From positions 1 through 37,936 of the forward strand of contig CAMJXD010000013.1 in the NCBI GenBank assembly GCA_946409635.1: a stretch of 37,936 nt of DNA, given 5' to 3'. Origin of the DNA: an uncultured Prevotellaceae bacterium. GTDB lineage: Bacteria > Bacteroidota > Bacteroidia > Bacteroidales > Muribaculaceae. The notes beneath the pieces were generated by a model, which worked only from the letters and a program-made list of their open reading frames with translations, did no database searches and was not told the DNA's origin. This document shows, one piece after another, positions 1 to 9,477 of this stretch (positions within the stretch are counted from its first letter, which is position 1; the number at the start of each line of letters is the position of its first letter). Made by a program: the position numbers and the translations under genes.

Positions 1-480
1 GCTCGTAATACTTCAACACTGCTGCTTGCACTACTACAACGGGTGGGAAGACAAGGGGGACGACAACTTTTTTTTACGAGCCGGTGGCTCGTAATACTTC
101 AACACTACTGCTTGCACTACTACAACGGGGGAGAAGACAAGAAGGACAAGAAAGACAAGGTTTCTTCTTTTTTACGAGCCGGTGGCTCGTAATACTTCAA
201 CACTGCTGCTTGCACTACTACAACGGGGGGGAAGACAAGAAGGACAAGAAGGACAAGGTTTCTTCCTTTTTTACGAGCCGGTGGCTCGTAATACTTCAAC
301 ACTGCTGCTTGCACTACTACGACGGGGGGAGAAGACGAGATGGGCAAGAAGGACAAGGTTTCTTCCTTTTTTACGAGCCAGAGGCTCGCAATACTTCAAC
401 ACTGCTGCTTGCACTACTACGACGGGGGGAGAAGACAAGAAGGACAAGAAAGACAATTCTTCTTCTATTTTTTACAGGAC
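1..480. repeat. Tandem array of five 86-100-base repeats with a palindrome at each junction
   Basis: Five head-to-tail units begin at 1, 87, 185, 284 and 384. Each starts with a conserved part of about 44 bases (GCTCGTAATACTTCAACA, then a CTGCTTGCACTACTAC segment), followed by a purine-rich part built from GAAGACAAGAAGGACAAG-like words and a T-rich part. At the unit junctions the T-rich end and the next start form a perfect palindrome: arms TTACGAGCC and GGCTCGTAA around the triloop GGT (for example 74-94). The last junction has loop AGA and one mismatch, and the fifth unit decays after about 470. Units 4 and 5 share a G for A change in the tail, which suggests local duplication. The array may continue left of the window. 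Open frames crossing it are not kept because unit lengths differ by amounts that are not multiples of three. Confidence 0.93.
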
Positions 481-523
481 GGGGGATTTGGGGGTGTTAA
501 TACAAGTTAAAAAGAGGTGGGGG

Positions 524-555
524 TTGGGGATTGTGTGGGCATTCTTGTACCTTTG
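524..555 (+). promoter_or_regulatory. Bacteroidota-type promoter of nadE
   Basis: A -33 TTG at 524-526 is followed after 21 bases by TACCTTTG at 548-555, matching the Bacteroidota consensus TTG / TAnnTTTG. Transcription would start near 562, giving a leader of about 44 bases before the nadE ATG. Confidence 0.7.
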
Positions 556-605
556 TGGGAAAGTAACTGTGAATCAATAACAGAAATAATATAAAGATTG
601 AAGAA

Positions 606-1367
606 ATGAAGGAATTTGATGCTAAGGTTGTGAAAGACCAGGTGGTCCAGTGGATCAGGGACTGGTTTGAACAGAACGGTAAGGGCTGCAATGCGGTTAT
701 CGGCATTTCGGGCGGAAAGGACAGCAGCGTTGTTGCCGGGCTGTGTGTTGAGGCGTTGGGCAGAGAACGGGTGATCGGTGTGACGATGCCGAACGGCGTC
801 CAGCCTGACATCGATGACAGCAATAGGCTGATCGAGCACTTGGGGATAGGCCACTGCTGCGTGAACATCGGCAATGCCTACCAGGCGCTGATGGCTGCCG
901 TAGAGGAGCAGCTGAAAACCAGCCTGGAGGCCGAGGTGTCGAGCCAGACTGTGATCAACATGCCGCCAAGGCTGAGGATGACGACCCTGTATGCCGTGTC
1001 ACAGTCGATGAACGGGCGTGTGGCGAACACGTGCAACCTGTCGGAGGACTGGGTGGGTTACTCGACCCGCTATGGCGACGCTGCGGGTGATTTCTCGCCC
1101 CTGGGCGGGCTGACGGTGGCCGAGGTCATCGCCGTGGGCAAGGAGCTGGGACTTCCCATCGACCTGGTGGAGAAGACGCCGTCGGACGGGCTGTGCGGCA
1201 AGACTGACGAGGACAACCTGGGGTTCACATACGCAGTTCTTGACCGGTACATCCGCACCGGCATCTGCGAGGACGAGAAGGTGAAAGCCCTGATTGACGA
1301 CAAGCACGCGAAGAACTTGTTCAAGCTGAAACCGATACCCCACTTTGAGTATCGTCCAAACGAATAA
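606..1367 (+). CDS. nadE: NH3-dependent NAD(+) synthetase
   Basis: This protein makes NAD from deamido-NAD, ATP and ammonia, the last step of NAD synthesis. The 253 residues match the short ammonia-dependent form, without the N-terminal glutaminase domain of longer glutamine-dependent enzymes. The PP-loop SGGKDSS is at residues 35-41 and binds ATP. The segments CNLSEDWVGY and RYGDAAGDFSPLGGLTV fit the deamido-NAD and magnesium site of the family. The start at 606 follows an A-rich leader and a consensus promoter. The gene stands alone on the plus strand and converges on aroK with only 9 bases between the stop codons. nadB, the first enzyme of the pathway, lies at the far side of the window, so the pathway genes are not in one operon. 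Confidence 0.95.
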   Translation: MKEFDAKVVKDQVVQWIRDWFEQNGKGCNAVIGISGGKDSSVVAGLCVEALGRERVIGVTMPNGVQPDIDDSNRLIEHLGIGHCCVNIGNAYQALMAAVEEQLKTSLEAEVSSQTVINMPPRLRMTTLYAVSQSMNGRVANTCNLSEDWVGYSTRYGDAAGDFSPLGGLTVAEVIAVGKELGLPIDLVEKTPSDGLCGKTDEDNLGFTYAVLDRYIRTGICEDEKVKALIDDKHAKNLFKLKPIPHFEYRPNE

Positions 1368-1376
1368 GAATCCTGA

Positions 1377-1907
1377 TCAGATAAGCAAAGCGGCGAGGCG
1401 GCGGGCAGTACGCTCGGTCGCCTCGGCTGTTTCAATGTCGGTGGAGTCGAAGTGGAGCCGACACTGGCGATAGAATTGACTGCGATCCCCTAATTGGGCC
1501 TTGACGAGCGGCAGCACCTCATCAGGTGAGAGGTTGTTGATCTTGGGCCGTTTGCGCTTCTGCTCGGGCAGGAGCAGGCGTGCTGTGATGCGCTCGGGTG
1601 AGGTGGTGAGCCAGACGGTGGTGCCGGCCTGGTTCATCAGCGCCATGTTGTCAGCGTAGCATGGCGTGCCGCCGCCGCAGCTGACGATGACGTCGCTGAT
1701 TGCAGCCACATCACTGAGTGCCTGGTGTTCCAGTTCACGAAAATGCTGCTCGCCGAATGTATCAAAAATCTCGACGACCGACATGCCGCATTGACGCTCG
1801 ATGAACTCGTCGAGGTCGATGAATCGGAGCTGCATGTATCGAGCAAGAGCCTCGCCGAGGGTGGTCTTGCCGCAGCCCATGTATCCAACCAGGAAAACGG
1901 GTCTCAT
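1377..1907 (-). CDS. aroK: Shikimate kinase
   Basis: It phosphorylates shikimate to shikimate 3-phosphate with ATP in chorismate and aromatic amino acid synthesis, in the cytoplasm. The Walker A loop GYMGCGKT is at residues 8-15, the shikimate-binding DLDEFIE lies just after, and SCGGGTPC supplies the central glycine-rich site. At 176 residues it has the usual family length. The frame is open to an ATG at 1916, but I chose 1907 because that ATG overlaps the TGA stop of the upstream epimerase gene (TGATG), a normal sign of coupled translation, and because MRPVFLVGYMGCGKTT is the usual family beginning. The gene is the last of three tightly packed minus-strand genes. Confidence 0.94.
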   Translation of the reverse strand: MRPVFLVGYMGCGKTTLGEALARYMQLRFIDLDEFIERQCGMSVVEIFDTFGEQHFRELEHQALSDVAAISDVIVSCGGGTPCYADNMALMNQAGTTVWLTTSPERITARLLLPEQKRKRPKINNLSPDEVLPLVKAQLGDRSQFYRQCRLHFDSTDIETAEATERTARRLAALLI

Positions 1908-2917
1908 CACAGCCATCCCGCACTACGGTACCAGGCGATGGCCTCGCGGATGCCGTCGCGCAATGAATACTTGGGGCTGAAGCCGAAGTCGCGCTGAGCC
2001 TCGCTGATGTCGCAGAGCCAGTTGCGCTGCTTGAGGATCTTGAACTTGTCGCGGTTGAGTGTGCTGGCCTTGAGGGTGACCTTGCCGATCCACTCGGCCA
2101 CTCGGCAGACCAGCTTAACGAGCCAGAGCGGACAGGTGACAGGGATGACAAACTTCTTGCCCAGCTCCTGGCAGACTATCTTGCGGAACTGCTGCTGGGT
2201 GTAGGCCTGCGGCTCGCTGATGAAATAGGCCTTGCGCAACGGTCCCTTGTCGAGCGCGTCCATCACGGCGACCGCGAGGTCCTTGACATAGATGAAGGTG
2301 AGCATCTGCTTGCTGAAGCCGACGCTGAAGTCAAAGCCGCGCTTGATGCTCTTGATCATGAGGTAATAGTCCCGCTCGTGTGGCCCGTAGACACCCGTGC
2401 AGCGGAAAATGGTGAAGGGGAAGCCCTCCAGCGACTGGAGGTAGGTTTCGGCCTTGAGCTTAGAGACGCCGTAGAATGTGTTGGGCAGCGGGACGTCGGA
2501 TGCCATGAAGGGCTTATAGTTCTTCTCATCGCCAGGTCCCATGACACTGAGGCTGCTCATCATCAAGAAGACCTCGGGTGTCATCTCGGTTGCCTGTAGC
2601 GCATCGACGAAGGAGCGCAGGAAGCCAAAGTTGACGCGCTCAAAGTCGAGGTAGTTGGTGCTCTTGGTCACCCCCAGGTTGTGGACGATGTAGTCCCACC
2701 TGCCCCAGTGTGACATGTGGTCGCGCAGGGTTTCCTGGAGGCGGTCCTGGTCGTCGTAATCAAGTTCGATGAAACGGATGCGTTGATCCTGCAGGAACTC
2801 GCGGCTGGTTGTGGAACGTACGGCCGCCCACGTGTCATAGCCACGGTTGAGCGCTTCCTGAACGAGGAAGCCGCCGATGAAACCGCCTGCGCCGGTGATG
2901 AGAATGCTTTTTTTCAT
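1907..2917 (-). CDS. NAD-dependent epimerase/dehydratase family protein (extended SDR)
   Basis: This is a 336-residue extended short-chain dehydrogenase of the sugar-nucleotide epimerase type. The nucleotide-binding motif TGAGGFIG is at residues 8-15, a serine-rich MMSSLSVMG strand comes before the active site, and the catalytic YGVSK (Tyr and Lys) sits about the middle. The C-terminal substrate half is divergent, so the substrate cannot be named. It could act on a nucleotide sugar or another lipid- or sugar-like substrate. It overlaps the upstream glycosyltransferase gene by four bases (ATGA) and the downstream aroK by TGATG, so the three genes are almost certainly translated from one mRNA. 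Confidence 0.87.
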   Translation of the reverse strand: MKKSILITGAGGFIGGFLVQEALNRGYDTWAAVRSTTSREFLQDQRIRFIELDYDDQDRLQETLRDHMSHWGRWDYIVHNLGVTKSTNYLDFERVNFGFLRSFVDALQATEMTPEVFLMMSSLSVMGPGDEKNYKPFMASDVPLPNTFYGVSKLKAETYLQSLEGFPFTIFRCTGVYGPHERDYYLMIKSIKRGFDFSVGFSKQMLTFIYVKDLAVAVMDALDKGPLRKAYFISEPQAYTQQQFRKIVCQELGKKFVIPVTCPLWLVKLVCRVAEWIGKVTLKASTLNRDKFKILKQRNWLCDISEAQRDFGFSPKYSLRDGIREAIAWYRSAGWL

Positions 2918-4050
2918 TGTTGTGTGTTGTCGGAAAGCTTGTCGTGTTGCCGCTGCTGACCGAGTCGAGTGGCCCTGGTGCCATGTAGGGCATTATGCTC
3001 GACGACGTCGACAACGTGCTGGACGATAAAGTCGGGGGAGATGTTCCTCAAGCACCGATAGTCGCCGAACTTGCAATCCTTATCTCCCGTGATGGAACAG
3101 GGCCTGCAGGGCATATCGAGCTGAATGTCATCTTCAACGAGCTGGTTGTATCCCATGTATCCGCAAGCAGGGCTGGTGGGTCCCCAGACGGTCATCGCCG
3201 GCAGATTGACGAGAGAAGCGAGATGCATGTTGGCCGACTCCATGGTGAGCATGAGGTCGCACTTGCCGAACAAGGCATACTCGTCGATGAAGGTGTGCTT
3301 GACCTCGGCCATGGAGATGACGCGCTTGTACTTGCGCGCGATGGTGCGGAGGGCTATTTTCTCGGCCTTGCCACCACCCATGAGGAAAATCCAGTAGTTC
3401 TCGCGCTGAGAGAGCGCGGCGATGACCTGTTCCATGAGTTCGAGCGGATAGGTCTTGTGCTCATGGGAAGAGAACGGCGAGATGGCGATCCATCGCTGTC
3501 CCGGCTCCTTGTCGAGCACGATGGGGCTCACGGGCCAGTCGCGGCCGTCGTAGAGGCGGGAGAAGTCGTCGGGCGCCTCGAAGCCCAGTTGCCTGAAGAC
3601 ATTGCGGTAACGCTCGTGGATGGGTGTGACCGGCCGGGTGGAGCGGTGGCTGATCAAAGCGCGGCGCACAGTCATTTCCCTGTCGAGTCGCGCGACACGA
3701 GCGCCCCTGAGCCTCATGTAGGCATCGATGATCCAGGTGCCGCTGACGTTGTGGAGGTCGGCAACGGCGTCGATGTCGTAGAGCCTGTAGAGCTGAGCGG
3801 CCAGTTTCAAGAGCTTGAACAAGCCACTGTGGTTGCCCTTGACATCAAAGTCGACGACCTTGAGGTTGGCGGGACGATCATGGAACATGGAAGCCGGCCA
3901 CTTCTTGGTGAGCATGATGAATCGTGTGCCAGGATTGGCCTTGCAGAGTGGATAGAGCACAGGAATAGTCATGGCCACGTTGCCCAGCACCGAGAGGCGC
4001 ATGACAAGCACGTTCTTAAATTGATTATTCAGGGTAGGCATAGGCAACAT
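2914..4050 (-). CDS. Glycosyltransferase family 9 (heptosyltransferase-like)
   Basis: The protein resembles ADP-heptose:lipopolysaccharide heptosyltransferases, which add sugars to the LPS core at the inner membrane. The N-terminal VLVMRLSVLGNVAMTIPVL is the family's first Rossmann strand and loop. WIAISPFSSHEHKTYPLE and LTMESANMHLASLVNLPAMTVWGPTSP match the nucleotide-sugar-binding half. A cysteine-rich MPCRPCSITGDKDC segment near the C terminus is common in Bacteroidota members. The frame extends to 4077, but a likely -7 box (4075-4082) overlaps that start. I therefore place the start at 4050, preceded by AAGGAG in the leader. 4041 is also possible. The acceptor sugar is unknown. Confidence 0.88.
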   Translation of the reverse strand: MLPMPTLNNQFKNVLVMRLSVLGNVAMTIPVLYPLCKANPGTRFIMLTKKWPASMFHDRPANLKVVDFDVKGNHSGLFKLLKLAAQLYRLYDIDAVADLHNVSGTWIIDAYMRLRGARVARLDREMTVRRALISHRSTRPVTPIHERYRNVFRQLGFEAPDDFSRLYDGRDWPVSPIVLDKEPGQRWIAISPFSSHEHKTYPLELMEQVIAALSQRENYWIFLMGGGKAEKIALRTIARKYKRVISMAEVKHTFIDEYALFGKCDLMLTMESANMHLASLVNLPAMTVWGPTSPACGYMGYNQLVEDDIQLDMPCRPCSITGDKDCKFGDYRCLRNISPDFIVQHVVDVVEHNALHGTRATRLGQQRQHDKLSDNTQQ

Positions 4051-4074
4051 TTTGGTTATCTCCTTAATCCATCG

Positions 4075-4082
4075 CAAATATA
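4075..4082 (-). promoter_or_regulatory. Possible -7 box for the GT9-epimerase-aroK operon
   Basis: On the minus strand this reads TATATTTG, a TAnnTTTG match. No TTG was found at the expected distance upstream. Its position argues that translation of the glycosyltransferase begins at 4050 and not 4077. Confidence 0.4.
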
Positions 4083-4257
4083 GCTAATAATTCTGAAGGG
4101 GACTTCTATAAATTACCGAAAAGTTTATATTTTATATTGACCGCATTATGTTTCTTTTTGGCTGATTTTACCTTAACTTCTTGGACCACAGCTTACTACA
4201 CACCCGCAAAGCCAAGGCAAAATCTACCCAAAAATGAATCAATGCCCATCGCCGCCG

Positions 4258-4974
4258 TCAAATCTTGTCGAAGCCCTTGGTCCACTTGAGCCAATAGTAC
4301 TTGAGAGGATTCTTGTACTTGAGCAGTTTCCAGGGGCGGCTGGCATGAGGCCTGTGCAAGACAGGCAGGGCGGTGCTGATGTAGTTGTGCAGTCCCGCCT
4401 TGAGTGCTAGATGCGAGATGGTGACGTCGAACCAATTCTTGGTATCATCGAGCGTGTCGAAGTCTACGTGGGTCAAGAGGCGAGGCGTGAGCAGCGAGCA
4501 GCAGAAGGAACAGTGCTTCTTGCTGTCGATGACCTGTCCGTCGAGGGCCGAGACAAAGCCATACGGGTAGTTGATGGCGCCCTGCTCGTCGACGGTGACC
4601 GAAGCGACAATGCCCGCATCGGGGTGCTCGCAGGCGCAGTTCCAGAGCCCCTGCAGCGTGCCAGGCTTGACGACGACGTCGCTCTCGACGATGAGCAGCG
4701 CGGCGTCGTTGTCGAGGCAGGCATGGCGCTCGCGCTGGAGGACCAGCAGATAGTTGGGCGAGGGATGGGATGTCAGGTCACTCAGGTTGACCAGGCCGAA
4801 TCCCAGTTCCCGCGCAGCCAGCTCGAGCCGAGCGGTGTTGTCGGGGGTGCTGAAATCGTTGTAGACCGTGTAGGTAAAAGGCACGTTGAGCTGCGAACCG
4901 AGGACCGCGCGCACCGTCTCGAGCGTGGAGTCGATCGCGTCCTTGACCGGAGTGATGATGTGAAGCGTCTTCAT
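4258..4974 (-). CDS. Glycosyltransferase family 2-like protein
   Basis: The 238-residue protein has a GT-A style fold by sequence. It begins MKTLHIITPVKDAIDSTLET, typical of family 2 strand 1. The segment YTVYNDFSTPDN replaces the usual DNGSTD loop, and LIVESDVVVKPG carries the acidic DxD-like metal site. The C-terminal end is basic and aromatic (NPLKYYWLKWTKGFDKI), which could touch the membrane. The frame stays open to a TTG at 4992, but the ATG at 4974 gives the family-like N terminus. It starts 30 bases after the miaB stop and is probably cotranscribed with it. Donor and acceptor are unknown. The roughly 200 bases downstream, to the GT9 start, are AT-rich and show nothing I can name. Confidence 0.8.
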   Translation of the reverse strand: MKTLHIITPVKDAIDSTLETVRAVLGSQLNVPFTYTVYNDFSTPDNTARLELAARELGFGLVNLSDLTSHPSPNYLLVLQRERHACLDNDAALLIVESDVVVKPGTLQGLWNCACEHPDAGIVASVTVDEQGAINYPYGFVSALDGQVIDSKKHCSFCCSLLTPRLLTHVDFDTLDDTKNWFDVTISHLALKAGLHNYISTALPVLHRPHASRPWKLLKYKNPLKYYWLKWTKGFDKI

Positions 4975-5004
4975 TGTGGGATTCAATACCAAATAGTCAA
5001 GCTC

Positions 5005-6372
<1,368 letters not shown>

Positions 6373-6409
6373 GTCCGTAATGCTGTTGTAAAAAAGGGTT
6401 TCAAAAGTG

Positions 6410-6417
6410 CAAAGTTA
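6410..6417 (-). promoter_or_regulatory. Possible -7 box of miaB
   Basis: The minus strand reads TAACTTTG here, 38 bases before the miaB ATG. A clear -33 TTG is not seen at the right distance, so this is a tentative promoter. Confidence 0.45.
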
Positions 6418-6497
6418 CAACTTTTCGGGCTAAAAACGGGCTTTTTGGGGGGCAACAATGATGTCGAGTCCAAGAAAAGCTATCGACGGGATGTGCA

Positions 6498-6529
6498 ACT
6501 GCCTGCAAGCATGGGGGCCTGCAGGCAGT
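6498..6529. terminator. Strong hairpin after the CoA-transferase gene
   Basis: Arms ACTGCCTGCA (6498-6507) and TGCAGGCAGT (6520-6529) pair perfectly over ten bases around a 12-base loop, 45 bases past the CoA-transferase stop. No T-run follows on the minus strand. It could stabilise an mRNA end or act in termination. The rest of the 200-base gap to miaB holds only the miaB leader. Confidence 0.55.
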
Positions 6530-6573
6530 GCAATTATCAGAGACATCTTGCCCGAAGAGAGCAAGCGAGGTCA

Positions 6574-8073
6574 TTACTTCATGAACTTGGAAAAGTCGAC
6601 CTTGCGCATGTCGCCCTCGTGCATGAGCGTGCTGTGGAAGGAGAGAGCGATGTCGGGGTTCATCATCACGTGTCCCTTCTTGGCGAGGTTGAGGTACTCG
6701 CGCAGCAGCGGACGGTAGACGGGATGGGCAGCGTGCTCGATAATCTCGTTGGCGCTCTGGATGGGATCCTTGCCGCGGAGGTCGGCGATACCCTGGTCGG
6801 TGATGATGATGTCGACCGAGTGGGGGTTGTGGTCGGGATAGGAGACCATGGGCACGATGGTGCTGATGCAGTCATCCTTCTTGATAGAGGGGCAGAGGAA
6901 GATGCTGATGTAGGCATTGCGGGTGAAGTCGCCCGAACCGCCGACACCGTTCATGAGTCGCGTGCCGCTGACGTGGGTGGAGTTGATGTGGCCATAGATG
7001 TCGGCCTCGATGGCGGTGTTCATCGTGATGACGCCGAGACGGCGCACAACCTCGGGGTTGTTGCTGATCTCGCTGGGACGCATGAGCACCTTGCCGTGCA
7101 GAGCCTCGCCCTTCTCAAAGAACTCGGTCATGGCACCGCTGGAGAAAGTCATCGAGCAAGTGCTGGCAAACTTGCACTTGCCGCTCTCGAGGAGCTCGAG
7201 GACGCTGTCCTGGATGACCTCGGTGTACATCTCGAATGCAGGGATCTCGTCGCTCTTGTCGAGGGCGTCGAGGACGGCATTGGCGATGTTGCCCACACCA
7301 CTCTGCAAGGGGAGGAACTCCTTGGGGATGCGACCAGCCTTGAGTTCATTGACCAAGAAAGCGCAGACGTTGTGTCCGATGGCAGCGGTGACATCGTCGA
7401 CGGGAGTGAAGGCACCCTCCTTGCTGATGGGGAGTGACGTCTTGACCACGCCGATGACCTTCTTGGGGTCGACGTGGGCCTTGGGCGAGCCTACGCGATC
7501 GTGAGGAGTGTAGATGGGAATCTCACGACGGTAAGGCGGGTCGTTGGGAGTATAGACATCGTGCATGCCGAGGATGGTCTCGGGGATCTGGTCGTTGACC
7601 TCGACGATGACCTTGTCGGCCATCTTGAGCCAGGTAGCCGTGTTACCCATCGAGGTGCCAAGGACGATGTCGCCGTCGTCGGTGATGCTCTGAGCCTCGA
7701 CGATAGCGATGTCCATCTTGCCATAGAACCCATAGCGGAATTCCTGAGCCAGCTCGCTGAGGTGACGGTCGTTATAGTGGATAGCGCCGCCATTGATGGC
7801 CTTGCGCATGTCGGGGTGAGACTGATAAGGAGTGCGGAAGTTGAGCGCATCGGCACGCGTGAGTTCACCATCGATGTGATCGCTGGTGGAAGCGCCACTG
7901 AAGAGGTTGATCTTGAACTCACGTCCAGCTGCATGCTCGCGCTTGGCGCGCTCGGCGATAGCGACGGGCACAGCCTGAGGACAGCCGGGAGAAGTAAATC
8001 CCGAGACACCCACGGTGAAGCCATTTTGTACAAATTCGGCGGCTTCTTCGGCCGAAAGAATCGGATAAATCAT
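6574..8073 (-). CDS. Class I CoA-transferase (acetyl-CoA hydrolase/transferase family)
   Basis: The 499-residue protein belongs to the family that includes succinyl-CoA:acetate and propionyl-CoA:succinate CoA-transferases. Family segments seen are VGVSGFTSPGCPQAVP near the N terminus, QSGVGNIANAV (257-267), MYTEVIQDS with the likely catalytic Glu285 that forms the glutamyl-CoA intermediate, and GVGGSGDFTRNA near residue 385. In a Bacteroidales context with a fumarate reductase nearby, transfer of CoA between succinate and acetate or propionate is the natural role, but the substrate pair is inferred. It follows pgi by 42 bases with no promoter visible between them, so it is probably the last gene of that transcript. 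Confidence 0.9.
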   Translation of the reverse strand: MIYPILSAEEAAEFVQNGFTVGVSGFTSPGCPQAVPVAIAERAKREHAAGREFKINLFSGASTSDHIDGELTRADALNFRTPYQSHPDMRKAINGGAIHYNDRHLSELAQEFRYGFYGKMDIAIVEAQSITDDGDIVLGTSMGNTATWLKMADKVIVEVNDQIPETILGMHDVYTPNDPPYRREIPIYTPHDRVGSPKAHVDPKKVIGVVKTSLPISKEGAFTPVDDVTAAIGHNVCAFLVNELKAGRIPKEFLPLQSGVGNIANAVLDALDKSDEIPAFEMYTEVIQDSVLELLESGKCKFASTCSMTFSSGAMTEFFEKGEALHGKVLMRPSEISNNPEVVRRLGVITMNTAIEADIYGHINSTHVSGTRLMNGVGGSGDFTRNAYISIFLCPSIKKDDCISTIVPMVSYPDHNPHSVDIIITDQGIADLRGKDPIQSANEIIEHAAHPVYRPLLREYLNLAKKGHVMMNPDIALSFHSTLMHEGDMRKVDFSKFMK

Positions 8074-8115
8074 TGTTTTAGTTTTTAATTATTAGTCCTT
8101 TTGATGGTTTTATGT

Positions 8116-9435
8116 TCAATTGTTGAGTTTCTCCTTGATGGCCCTGGTAGCCTCCTCGTAGCCAGGCTTCTCGAGCAGGGCAAACATGTTGCGCTTGTAG
8201 GCCTCGACGCCGGGCTGGTCGAAGGGGTTGACCCCGAGCATATAGCCACTGACACCGCAGGCCTTCTCGAAGAAGTAGATGAGCTGTCCGAGGAACCGCT
8301 CATTGACAGCGGGCATGGTGATGAGCAGATTGGGGACGCCGCCGTCGACATGAGCCAAGCGGGTACCCAGCTCGGCCATCTTGTTGACATAGTCGACGTT
8401 CTTGCCGGCGATATAGTTCAAGCCATCGAGGTCCTGCTCGTCGCTAGGGATGATGACCTCATGCTGCTGGTCACCCACGCTGAGCACCGTCTCGAAGATT
8501 GTGCGCTCACCATCCTGAATCCACTGTCCCATGCTGTGGAGGTCGGTCGTGAAGTCGACGCTGGCAGGGAAGATGCCCTTGTGGTCCTTGCCCTCGCTCT
8601 CACCGTAGAGCTGTTTCCACCACTCGACGATGAAATGGAGGCGCGGGGTGAAATTGGCCAGCACCTCGATCTTCTTGCCACTGCGGTAGAGCGCATTGCG
8701 GGCGATGGCATACTGGAGCACCTGCTCGTCGCCATCCTGTTCCATCTCGACAGCACCAGCTACCAGGGCGCGGATGTCAAAACCAGCTACCGCGATGGGC
8801 AACAGGCCCACAGGCGTGAGCACCGAGAAGCGGCCGCCCACGTTGTCGGGGATGACATAGGTCTGATAGCCCTCCTTGTCGGCCAGGGAGCGCAGGGCGC
8901 CGCGACGGGCGTCGGTGATGGCGACGATGTTGCGTGCAGCGAACTCCTTGCCCTGCTGCTTCTCGAGCATATCCTTGAAGATGCGGAAGGCGATGCCCGG
9001 CTCGGTGGTCGTGCCCGACTTGGAGATAACGATGATGCCAAACTTGTGTCCCCTGACCAGATCCATCAGATCATAGAGGTAGTCCTCGCCAATGTTGCTG
9101 CCAGCAAAGAGCACCTTGGGTCCGGCAACGGCCTTGTAAGCAGCGAAGTGGTCGCTGAGCGCCTCGATGATGCACTTGGCGCCGAGGTAGCTGCCGCCGA
9201 TGCCGATGCAGACGACGTATTCACACTGGTTGCGGAGCTGTGCAGCGGTTGCTTCCAGCGCGGAGAGCTGCTGGTCGTCGATGCTGGATGGCAGGTGTAG
9301 CCAGCCGAGGAAGTCGTTGCCGGCGCCACTGCCGCTCTCGAGGGTGCGCTTGGCGGCCAAGGCCTGGTCCTGTAAAGCCTGAGTTTCATGCCCCTGAAGG
9401 GCAAACTTGGTGATGACTTGAATCTTGTCGTTCAT
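8116..9435 (-). CDS. pgi: Glucose-6-phosphate isomerase
   Basis: It interconverts glucose 6-phosphate and fructose 6-phosphate in glycolysis and gluconeogenesis. The sugar-phosphate-binding segments [10 protein letters not shown] (77-86) and SKSGTTTEP (138-146) are clear. [16 protein letters not shown] and the C-terminal [14 protein letters not shown] segment complete the family signatures. At 439 residues it is the shorter bacterial form. It lies between a GNAT-like gene 42 bases upstream and the CoA-transferase 42 bases downstream, all on the minus strand. No promoter was seen in either gap. Confidence 0.96.
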   Translation of the reverse strand: MNDKIQVITKFALQGHETQALQDQALAAKRTLESGSGAGNDFLGWLHLPSSIDDQQLSALEATAAQLRNQCEYVVCIGIGGSYLGAKCIIEALSDHFAAYKAVAGPKVLFAGSNIGEDYLYDLMDLVRGHKFGIIVISKSGTTTEPGIAFRIFKDMLEKQQGKEFAARNIVAITDARRGALRSLADKEGYQTYVIPDNVGGRFSVLTPVGLLPIAVAGFDIRALVAGAVEMEQDGDEQVLQYAIARNALYRSGKKIEVLANFTPRLHFIVEWWKQLYGESEGKDHKGIFPASVDFTTDLHSMGQWIQDGERTIFETVLSVGDQQHEVIIPSDEQDLDGLNYIAGKNVDYVNKMAELGTRLAHVDGGVPNLLITMPAVNERFLGQLIYFFEKACGVSGYMLGVNPFDQPGVEAYKRNMFALLEKPGYEEATRAIKEKLNN

Positions 9436-9477
9436 AATATAATGTTGTTGAGATATTGACTAGATTATAACTAATAA

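Noticed and set aside
1-480. CRISPR array
   Set aside because: Repeats are too long, the intervening parts resemble each other, and no cas gene is near.
84-580. Open frames on both strands through the tandem repeats
   Set aside because: Units are 98, 99 and 100 bases long, so the frame changes from unit to unit. The peptides are repeat translations with no independent support.
2995-4083. 362-codon plus-strand open frame opposite the GT9 gene
   Set aside because: Antisense shadow of a well-supported glycosyltransferase, with no family features.
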